From Globomyces pollinis-pini (taxonomy: Eukaryota; Chytridiomycota; Chytridiomycetes; Rhizophydiales; Globomycetaceae): 17,391 nt of DNA. The stretch spans positions 1,134 to 18,524 of the forward strand of contig MU621419.1 in NCBI GenBank assembly GCA_025399215.1, in the 5' to 3' direction. Positions 6,752-14,663 of this stretch are shown here, piece after piece. The number at the start of each line of letters is the position of its first letter. The first letter of the stretch is position 1. The notes below the pieces were generated by a model. The model ran no database searches, had not been told where the DNA came from, and saw only the letters and a list, made by a program, of their open reading frames with translations. The translations under genes were made by a program, and so were the position numbers.

Positions 6752-7960
6752 ATGTTTGCTACTACTCGAATCAACTCAATCAAAAGACATTTCACTACTA
6801 ACAATCATAATATTAACCATATCACTATCATCGGTGCTGGTTTAATGGGTTCCGGTATAAGATCTTATGTTCTAATTCAATTCAGGTATCGTTCAAGTAG
6901 CTGCTCAATCGTATATCCTTTGATGGTCAATTTAATCTTATAGTGGTTATAAAGTCACAATGTGTGATACTTCAGATGCTGCTATTTCGAATGGTAAAAA
7001 TATTATCACAAAGTCCTTGGCTAGAGTCGCAAAAAAGAAATATCCTGATGACCCTGAAGGTAATTCTATGAATATTCTTTTACAATTTTAGGTATCATTG
7101 TCATTTTTCTCTAAACTGGCAGGTATTTACCATCACCTTAACTGATCTTAAAGGTGCCAATTCTTTTATTCAATCTGTATTCAAAAACATTGAAACGTCT
7201 ACTGATCCAAATAATGCTGTCAAAAAAACTGACCTGGTTATCGAAGGTATTGATAATTAATTAACAATAGGTATGAGCTTTGCTTTTATTTACCACTAGG
7301 TATAAAATAAATGAAATTGACAATATTCAGCTATTGTTGAGAACTTGGCTGTTAAACAAAAGTTATTCAAATCTTTAGATGCAAATGCTCCAAAACATAC
7401 AATCTTTTGTTCAAACACATCAAGTTTACCAATCGGTGATATTGCTGTTTCTACCAATCGTCGTTCACAATTTGCAGGATTACATTTCTTCAATCCTGTT
7501 CCACAAATGAAATTGGTTGAAATTGTAAACACCTCTGAAACCACTAACGAAGTTTTGTACGTATTCATATTCTAATTTTCCTAGTACCGCTTTGGAAACT
7601 TTCACCAAAAACATTAAAAAAGTCCCTGTCAAATGCAAAGACACTCCTGGATTTATCGTCAACCGTCTCTTGGTTCCATATATTGGAGAAGCTATCCGTC
7701 TCGTTGAACGTGGGGATGCGTCCAAGGAAGATGTGGACATTGCTATGAAACTTGGAGCTGGTTACCCAATGGGACCTTTTGAACTGGCTGATTATGTTGG
7801 GTTGGATACCATGAAATTCATCAATGATGGTTGGTACACTAGCGGTAAAGGCTTAAAGGGTGAACCTATCTGTGCTCCTTCTCCTTCCGTTAATGAATTA
7901 GTTGCCGAAGGGAAATTGGGTCGTAAATCAGGTGAAGGGTTTTATAATTACAAGAAATAA
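6752..7960 (+). CDS. HADH: 3-hydroxyacyl-CoA dehydrogenase (short-chain, HADH type), 6 exons
   Basis: Exons by codon phase and family continuity: 6752-6854, 6886-6910, 6944-7059, 7154-7246, 7331-7556, 7585-7960. Spliced length is 312 aa, close to the roughly 314 of the animal enzyme. The enzyme oxidises L-3-hydroxyacyl-CoA with NAD+ in mitochondrial beta-oxidation. The first 22 residues are rich in Arg/Lys/Ser/Thr/Asn and free of acidic residues, like a mitochondrial presequence. The Rossmann motif GAGLMGSG is at 28-35. Catalytic His164 and Glu176 (GLHFFNPVP...KLVE) have the family's 12-residue spacing. SNTSS is at 140-144 and [15 protein letters not shown] includes Asn214. The C-terminal domain has GYPMGPFEL and GEGFYNYKK. 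Introns are 31, 33, 94, 84 and 28 nt. The TAA stop lies inside AATAAA. The next gene is tail-to-tail, 79 nt away. Confidence 0.93.
7060..7153 (+). other. Composite intron 3 of HADH: three head-to-tail GT-AG units
   Basis: Exon 3 ends with one base of a Gly codon that exon 4 completes, giving [14 protein letters not shown], the same length as in animal HADH. The 94 nt between them divide as 7060-7091 (32), 7092-7122 (31) and 7123-7153 (31). Each unit starts GTA and ends AG, with AG|GTA junctions and no exon base between. Units 2 and 3 have branch-like CTAAAC and TTAACT. Using only an earlier AG gives immediate in-frame stops. Confidence 0.85.
7247..7330 (+). other. Composite intron 4 of HADH: three head-to-tail GT-AG units
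   Basis: The flanking exons join within an Ala codon to give VIEAIVENL, a continuous family motif, so the 84 nt are intronic. They split as 7247-7270 (24), 7271-7299 (29) and 7300-7330 (31). Every unit is GTAT...AG and both junctions are TAG|GTAT. Confidence 0.85.
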
Positions 7961-8039
7961 ATCAACTCTCCTTATTATTCCAGATCTTTTAAAATGTGCA
8001 TTATGGTAGTGAAAAAAACTCTATATGATTTTATTATAA

Positions 8040-9207
8040 TTATCTTGTAGTGGAATTATTTAAAGTTGAAGATTCAAAATCAACCTTGCTCTTCAACACT
8101 TCATCTTCTTGACCATCAAAAGTAAAGTCCCATTTAACAACCACATCCCCACTATCGCCCGTGTTACCATTATGAGGACGAGCAGGGACTGCATTTGGAT
8201 CCTGCAAACTACCCACCAGTAACCATGTATATTTTTGCCCAGACACTGTACTATACACGTACACAATCGCGAGCGCATGAATATACCCTCGCATTGGTGT
8301 CAACAAACTTCTTGAAAAGAAAATCAACAATTCAATTGGAGAAGCATTTATACAACCTCTTAATACTTCATATTCGGAAACACCATTAAAATATTGAGTC
8401 ATGACATATTTTGCAATCCAAGGTGTCCAATCCAAAACGGTAGCAATACTATAAATCATCACCAATTTCTTCATCACCCCCAAAGCAGTTTTCTTTTCAC
8501 GATCTTCCGTATCAATATCATCCACCTTTTCATTTTTCTTGATTGCAATAAAAATAATCAAATAACAGATCAAATTGATTGTCATACATGTTATGACTGT
8601 ACCTACTACTTGACGAAATACCATCACACAATAGATAGTATCGCAAGTTCTACAAATGATGTTAATTAGATGAGGTTTACTTTGGTAATTGAGGTCGATT
8701 GTATTTGAAAAAGATCTTTTCTTTAAAGATGATGGACCAAGGTAAAAAGTAAGTGAATGTAGGTAAGATCAATATGAATGCAATAACCCAATATTTGTAT
8801 TTCTGTAACCATCGAATTGAACCATTGAATTTTATAATATTGAGGGTATTGAATACAATTGGTAACGTCAATAGACAAGAAGTTAAGGCCATATAATCGA
8901 ATATGACATTAATATAAACATCCCATTGATTTAAATTATTCACAAATTGTTCTAATGACAGTAAACAATAGTAAACTAGTAAATTAATCAAATCAAAGAA
9001 ATTACTTGCTGAACCAAGATCTGTCATGGCAATCACAAACATAAACAAACCCGGTAAATTGTTCAAGATACGGCCTCGATAATATTCATACATAACCCAT
9101 ATGGATCCAAACATTCCAATATAACTACATAAATGCATCAGTCCATAACTGAAATGGAATAATGATGGAAATGGTACCCATACATAAGATACTCCACAAT
9201 CTTTCAT
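8040..9207 (-). CDS. Seven-transmembrane receptor-like protein (putative GPCR), 2 exons
   Basis: Exon 1 is 9207-8681 and exon 2 is 8649-8040. The 31-nt intron (8680-8650) starts GTAAAC, holds TCTAATTAAC and ends TAG. Joining restores phase and gives a 378-residue protein. Seven hydrophobic helices lie at about 14-40, 51-80, 97-124, 137-160, 184-212, 229-250 and 278-308, followed by a roughly 70-residue hydrophilic tail ending NNSTTR. The acidic/basic loop between helices 5 and 6 (KKNEKVDDIDTEDREKK) is typical of a cytoplasmic G-protein-coupling loop. The overall pattern recalls fungal cAMP-receptor-like/Git3-type receptors, but no single diagnostic motif proves the class. TAA is followed by AATAAA after about 7 nt. 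Ligand unknown. Confidence 0.7.
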
Positions 9208-9956
9208 TTTTTTGTATTTGAATTACAATTTATTGGTTGACTTTATGCTCAGTACCCGAATATGGGTTTGGTTCCCGAACTTGATTTTGATTTTTCCTTT
9301 CATTGTGAACAGGGTACTTGACATCAGAATCAAAATCCCTTTACCGTGTTTTCCATTCACATTCAACTCTTTGCTATTGATTTGGATTCATATCTGTCAT
9401 CTCTCATTTTAAATTTGAATTTTTTTTTGATTTCGTACGAATTGAAAGATGGTGGCACAAACCCATGTCTGGGTACTGCTAAATAGGTCCTGACAGAATC
9501 AAATTAAATCTATGGTACCTGTCATACTATCTATTTCATTCCATTCCCTAATCTTCATATATATCCTGTTGTGTTTCATCCAATGATAAAGTCATTTATT
9601 TATACAACACACAACATGATTTTTAATAGTTGTTATAATGAGTGATTCAATTGAAACGTATTCCTAATGGGTATAGTTCCCCTCAATATTTTTTAATATC
9701 GTGCCTGGTTGTTTCATTTTGTACTTGGTACGATGGCTATAGACACTTCAGGTGGACTATCATTGCCACAGTAATGACAAATAAGATCCTTTCAACAAGA
9801 TATCAAGTATCGCTAATACTATTTAGATTTGCGTACTAGGTCGAAATTGTATTTCAATTACTTCCCATGGAATCAAAAGCAAGCAAGATTGGTGTCACCA
9901 AAAAAGTCAACTAAAAAATTGTAAAGAACAGAAAGGATTGGATCAATGATATATAT
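9208..9956. other. Intergenic region, receptor to GPI protein
   Basis: No convincing gene is visible on either strand; the open stretches lack family features and are AT-rich chance frames. TGTTGTGT (9567-9574) and ACACAACA (9609-9616) form an 8-bp inverted pair, and ACAACACA begins at 9604, echoing 5081-5113. Confidence 0.5.
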
Positions 9957-10316
9957 TTAAAAAAGGAAGGCGACAAGGGCGAAAAGGCCATAGGAAACCA
10001 TTACTTGTTGACCATCTACTGCAGCATTTGGAGTTGAAGTTGCAGAACCAGTTGAAGCAGCAGTTGTGAGTTGAGCAGTTTTAGAGACAGTTGTTACTGG
10101 ATTCGTTACTGTTGGTGGTTGAACAGTGATAGTAATCCCATTAGTTGGATTCACGGATGGTTTAATAGTTGGTAGAGTGATTTGAGAAACAGACAAGGAA
10201 GGTAATGGTATAAAGGTCATCAAGTCTGGATTCATTCCCGGAGGAATTCCACCTGGTTCTTGACCCTTTGCCGAAACTGACAATGCTACACATAGAATTG
10301 CATAAATAGAATTCAT
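9957..10316 (-). CDS. Small secreted GPI-anchored-type surface protein (119 aa)
   Basis: The N-terminus MNSIYAILCVALSVSA is a signal peptide with likely cleavage after Ala16. The middle (residues about 20-95) is rich in Thr, Ser, Pro and Val, with almost no charged residues, a typical substrate for dense O-glycosylation. The C-terminus has a small-residue stretch TPNAAVDG, a plausible GPI attachment site near Asn97, then a hydrophobic end SYGLFALVAFLF that reaches the stop, as required for GPI transfer. Such proteins sit on the plasma membrane or become cell-wall linked in fungi. No catalytic domain is visible. A TATA box lies 25 nt upstream of the start. It is divergent to chitin synthase A, with about 0.9 kb between them. 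Confidence 0.8.
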   Translation of the reverse strand: MNSIYAILCVALSVSAKGQEPGGIPPGMNPDLMTFIPLPSLSVSQITLPTIKPSVNPTNGITITVQPPTVTNPVTTVSKTAQLTTAASTGSATSTPNAAVDGQQVMVSYGLFALVAFLF

Positions 10317-10340
10317 TTTTAGGAATTATTTTCCAACTTG

Positions 10341-10348
10341 TCTTTATA
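10341..10348 (-). promoter_or_regulatory. TATA box of GPI-protein gene (TATAAAGA)
   Basis: On the - strand TATAAAGA ends 25 nt before the ATG at 10316, giving a short leader like those of the membrane-protein and HADH genes. Confidence 0.45.
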
Positions 10349-10968
10349 AATCCATTGCTTGGTGTAACCATGCTGTCTGTTTCGAATTCACCCTGGGACT
10401 CTTTGAATTTCAGAATCGTTTGGTAAGATATATTGGATTTGGAATTAGTTACTTTTGTCTTTCATAAAAAGAAAATCATAAACGCGATGGTCTGTGATTG
10501 AAAGTCCTTTTGATGGTTCAGGAGTGAATGGAAAAATATCAAATGTTACTGAAAGGATCAAATAAGTGATGTATGCATTCCGTAACAATTAAAGCTTTTG
10601 ATTCAGAGGTTAATCTTGAATAAATCATAGTCATAATGGAATTGTCAAAGTGTACCTAGGTGGGGGGAATATCAGGAATCTTTAAAGTTGGCTGTAACAA
10701 ATATCTGTAGAATCTACTGATAATCAATCTACTGAAGATTGTAATTCAGCATCTAAAAGCGATTGCAAGATGAATGGGTTGGTTAAAATACTCAATTGGT
10801 GTGATTTCATACAGCAATTGTTATTTAATATGAAATAGAATTGAGTTGTTTGAGCAATGGTAATCATTAAGAAGATCAAGTCCTTTAAGTATTGTTGGTT
10901 CTTGAAGGGAGAACTAGAGCCATTTCAAGTTCGATTTAAATTAAACTGACAAGAGTACTTGACTGTAG

Positions 10969-11005
10969 TTATCCATTAGTAGTAGTGACTACAATTAATG
11001 GATAA
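10969..11005. repeat. Inverted repeat with nested stem, TTATCCATTA / TAATGGATAA
   Basis: Perfect 10-bp arms (10969-10978 and 10996-11005) enclose a second perfect 5-bp stem, GTAGT/ACTAC, with a 4-nt loop and a 3-nt bulge. It lies about 225 bp before the CHS-A ATG. It could be a dimeric factor site or an RNA or DNA hairpin; function is unknown. Confidence 0.55.
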
Positions 11006-11048
11006 AAGAGTTTGACTACTTCAGAATCCATTAACCAAACACCGCACA

Positions 11049-11234
11049 ATGATACCAACACTGTACAAACAACAATCATACTACCTACAGTTACTACCAA
11101 CAACTACTATCGACTCTTTATCTTTGAAAAGGCAACGTTACCAGCCTGTGATTGAGTGCGTCTGCAAACTCCGAAAAAGGCACTGCCGTCAGAGACTCAA
11201 AGACTCAAGCCTACATTTCATTTCTTACCCATGA
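11049..11234 (+). other. Upstream reading frame ending on the CHS-A start (ATGA)
   Basis: ATG at 11049 opens 61 codons that end with TGA at 11232-11234, overlapping the CHS-A ATG at 11231 as ATGA. The predicted peptide shows no known domain. If it lies in the transcript it would be a uORF able to influence chitin synthase translation; transcript start is unknown. Confidence 0.3.
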
Positions 11235-13834
11235 GTTATCAACCTCAATTTAACTCAAATACTATTGGAACTAGGTATGGATTCTTAATCTAATTCTTAG
11301 GTATTTTACTGCTTTATGGTCTAATATATTTTAGGTACTGATATTCTATCTCATCAAAAGGTCTCGTTTAACGAGAAAACAAACCCAAAAGGTCGGAAAG
11401 CAGGGTAACTTTGTCTTGCATATTCCTGTCGCTGCTCAAGTGCTCGAAGGCTGTAAATACAAAGATGGCCATGAATTCACTCAAATCACTTACACTGCTG
11501 TCACTCAGGAACCTAGACCTCCTGGTAATTGATTTTCTTTCTAAGTATTTCTTAGAAGGTGCTTCCGAACATGACTACCCTCATGAAACTGATACGTTCA
11601 AGAATAAATATCAACTTCGACAAAAAGCAATGGGTCGGGAGATTAAAGTCGCATTAGTGATGACTATGTATAACGAAGATGATCAACTGTTTCTGAAATC
11701 AATGCGTTCTGCTCAGATTAATATTGATTACCTATGGTATTGGATTTCTACTTATTGTCTAGTTCGCGACAATGTCCATTTAGTTGGGGTCCTGATGGTT
11801 GGAAAAACTTTTTGGTCGTCATTGTATCTGATGGTCGTCAAAAAATCAATCCAAGAGTATTGACTGTCTTGGAAGTTATGGGATTGTATGTTGATAAAGT
11901 ACACAAGACAAATATCGATAGTGTACCAGTTGAAGCTCATTTTTATGAATTCACTACCCAAGTGTCTGTGCATAAATCTCAATTGGAACGAAGAGCTGTA
12001 CCTACTCAATGTGTTTTTGTATTGAAAGAGAAAAATGCCAAAAAGGTATCTCTATTTGACTCATTCTAGATTAATTCTCATAAATGGTTCTTTAATGCTG
12101 TTTGTGGTTCGGTTAACCCTGAAGTCTGTATGCTTTTGGATGTCGGTACAAAACCATCCGATACTTCACTCTTCCACCTCTATCGTGCTTTCGAACGTGA
12201 CCAAAAAGTTGGAGGTGCTTGTGGTGAAATCAAGGCTGAATTAGGATTTGGTTGGAAAAATTTACTCAACCCAATTGTAGCTGCTCAAAACTTTGAAGTA
12301 TTTTTTTTGTATTAACAAACTAGTATAAAATGAGTAACATTTTGGATAAACCTTTGGAATCTGTGTTTGGTTATATTTCTGTTTTGCCTGGTGCTTTCTC
12401 TGCATATCGTTATCGTGCCCTTCTTGGACGTCCGTTGGAACAATATTTTGCAGGTGAAAACCCATTGGCCGATATCTTTACATCCAATTTGTATTTGGCA
12501 GAAGATCGTATTTTATGTTTTGAATTGGTGACCAAAAAGGATGAAGCCTATGTCCTGAAGTATGTCAAAACTGCTAATGCTGAAACTGATGTCCCTGATA
12601 CTTTGGATGAATTGGTTTCTCAACGTCGTCGTTGGTTGAACGGATCTTTCTTTTGTTCCGTTCATGCTCTCATGCATTTCACACAAATCTATAGAAGTCC
12701 GCATTCATTTTATCAAAAAGTGTTATTCACGATTGAATTTTTTTACAATGCCATCAATTTAGTATTCACTTGGTTCGGTGTTGCCAACTTCTACTTGTCC
12801 TTTTATGTATATTAAAACTCTACTAACAACTAGTTTCTTTTCGATGTACGTAAATCCCGGTCAGATGATGAATTTATTGCCGATGACAAAAACGATCCTT
12901 TTGCCCCATTTGGTGATCAAGTTTTCGAAACTTTGAACTATATTTACATGTTTTTACTCTTTTCCATGTTTGTGACAGCTTTGGGTAACAGACCTCGCGG
13001 AACTCGATGGTTATATAAATCAATGTCGGTTTTCTTTGCTACCATTATGGCTTTGATGTTGTTTATGGGTGGATGGTCAATTCGTCAATCTATTGTCAAA
13101 TATTATTCAGATAAAGGAAATCAACAGAATTTTATTGATTATGTACGAAAAAATCCTATTTTCAGGGATGTTGCTATTTCAGTGTTTTCCACCTATGGTC
13201 TCTACTTGGCTGCTTCTGTTATGCATCTTGATCCTTGGCATATATTTACCAGTCAAATCCAATATCTGTTCCTCCTTCCTACTTATCTAAACGTATTTAT
13301 GATCTATTCGTTCTGTAATCTTCATGATGTAAGAAACAATTATATTTATCCTAGGTGACTTGGGGAACCAAGGGAGCAACAAAGGAAGAACCAGTGGCAG
13401 CTGTGAAGAAGACAGTACAAGCTGATGGTACAGCTGTCTTTGAGTATATCTCTGTGGATGAAAGTGATATCAATGACCATTGGGTTGAAACCAAGCAACG
13501 TATGGATCAAGAATATTCCAATCCACCACAATCTAGTGGTAAACGTTCTGATTCCGACAAACGAGAAGATGCAACCAAAACTTTCCGTACCAAGATTGTA
13601 CTATTTTGGATTTTTTGTAATGTGGGATTAATTGCAATTTTCACAAATGGATACACTCTTAGTATCCTCTTCCCTAACCATGCTGGAGAAGCTAATCCAT
13701 ATTTGACATTCTTGTTCTGGTCAGTGGCTGGACTCAGTTTTGTACGATTCTTGGGTAGTTGTGTGTACATGGTTGGATGGTGGAGTGAAAAAATGGTGGA
13801 TGCTGGTAAATCAACGATGCAATCTAAAGTTTAA
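11231..13834 (+). CDS. CHS: Chitin synthase A (division 1 type), 8 exons
   Basis: Exons: 11231-11274, 11361-11524, 11556-11736, 11763-12045, 12070-12297, 12324-12806, 12834-13328, 13355-13834; 785 aa. It polymerises GlcNAc from UDP-GlcNAc into chitin at the plasma membrane (GT2 family). The N-terminal chitin-synthase domain starts near [12 protein letters not shown]. Nucleotide-binding MTMYNEDD is at 105-112, LLDVG with Asp248 follows [16 protein letters not shown] has Asp361, and QRRRW is at 400-404. Multiple C-terminal helices follow ([30 protein letters not shown], others), with a cytosolic segment containing [16 protein letters not shown] and [14 protein letters not shown] indicate division 1 (classes I-III). 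The N-terminus is short (about 30 residues before the domain) and lacks a myosin motor. Introns are 86, 31, 26, 24, 26, 27 and 26 nt; the 27-nt intron has TACTAAC. Confidence 0.95.
11275..11360 (+). other. Composite intron 1 of CHS-A: three head-to-tail GT-AG units
   Basis: Exon 1 ends two bases into an Arg codon, which the first base of exon 2 completes, restoring the frame that aligns with CHS-B. The 86 nt split as 11275-11300 (26), 11301-11334 (34) and 11335-11360 (26). Each unit starts GTA and ends AG; both internal junctions are TTAG|GTA. Units 1 and 2 have CTAAT branch-like sequences. CHS-B has a single 39-nt intron at the corresponding place. Confidence 0.82.
13329..13354 (+). other. 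CHS-A-specific intron 7 (26 nt)
   Basis: GTAAGA...CCTAG interrupts [11 protein letters not shown] in phase 0. CHS-B has the same codons uninterrupted at 16742/16743. It is a clean presence/absence difference between tandem paralogues. Confidence 0.88.
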
Positions 13835-14663
13835 TGACTTGATTTATTTTATTAGTTGTTACTTGATTTTTATAAATAAATTGAGATTGAATTTTCTTTG
13901 TTTTTTTTCTTTTTTTTATGATTGACATTGGATTTGGGTGAATGGTTCGATTGTAATGTTTTTTCTCAACACTTGAAAGCAGTTGAAAAAATACAAAACA
14001 ATCCAAGCATTCGCCATGTTGATCCTTATTGTAACCTTGGATATTTCACTTGTTTGAATCAGTATCTTGAATATTAAATACAACCTTCAAACAAAAACAA
14101 AAACATCTCTCATCAAAAAATAGACACTGCGATAGATCAATTCTAGTATTAACGAGTCAAGATGATTGGGTGATATATAATCACTGACTATTTACAACTT
14201 CTCATCCATCTTTAAACTCACAACTAATGAGTTTTTGAGTTGATATTACCAAAAACTTCATGAGTAACTCACAAACTTTACACTCCAAAGGTGCATTTGC
14301 GTTTGGAACAGATTTAGGAGTGCCAAGCAATGTAAGTTGAAAGACTTTGGTAAATCTTACAATTGAATTTCTCAGTTCATGAGATATATATATAGCCCAG
14401 CCGTAGTATAAATCACAGAATCTGAATCTGATGTTTGACTATTTGAAAAATAAAGAGTTGTTTTTACTTCATATTGAAAAATCCAATATCATGCTACATA
14501 CAATAGAGATCTACATAAATACAATCTACCAACAAAAATAACTCGCTAGCTGTGTAGGTTTGAAGTAACGAATCGACCACTTCGCCTGGGATTTTTCAAT
14601 GTGCTTCGCCGATCACTTTCAGTTTTGTTTAAAAAACTTGTAGTTTACAATCATCATATTGAA
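13835..14663. other. Intergenic region between the chitin synthases
   Basis: An AATAAA lies 41 nt after the CHS-A stop. T-rich and A-rich tracts follow (about 13898-13918 and 14090-14105). AACTCACAA occurs twice (14215-14223 and 14266-14274). A TATATATATAG and a TATAAA-like site lie at about 14384-14412. A possible two-exon micro-frame is at 14260-14411. No tRNA or conserved gene seen. Confidence 0.5.
13875..13880 (+). terminator. Poly(A) signal AATAAA of CHS-A
   Basis: The canonical hexamer begins 41 nt downstream of the TAA at 13834 and is followed by T-rich sequence, as expected around a fungal cleavage site. Confidence 0.5.

Larger units (their letters stand above)
10317..11230. other. 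Divergent intergenic region upstream of chitin synthase A
   Basis: About 0.9 kb separate the GPI-protein start from the CHS-A start. No recognised gene is present. It holds a stem-loop-like inverted repeat at 10969-11005 and, near CHS-A, a less AT-rich stretch (about 11130-11215) inside a 61-codon upstream frame. Confidence 0.5.

Noticed and set aside
8677..9207. Two separate - strand genes at 8040-8627 and 8677-9207
   Set aside because: A 31-nt GT-AG intron joins them in phase into one seven-helix protein; each half alone would be an incomplete receptor.
9212..9839. Short + strand frames between the receptor and GPI-protein genes
   Set aside because: They are 60-66 residues with no domain, signal pattern or supporting promoter, and are of a length expected by chance in AT-rich DNA.
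11737..11783. 47-nt version of CHS-A intron 3 (and 49-nt version in CHS-B, 15152-15200) using the downstream TTTAG
   Set aside because: The nearer AG (11762; 15179) gives [12 protein letters not shown] and [12 protein letters not shown], restoring the LCSR motif typical of chitin synthases. The bases before the later AG are conserved as codons between the paralogues.
13940..13960. GGTTCGATT as a tRNA T-arm
   Set aside because: No acceptor, D or anticodon stem can be formed around it.
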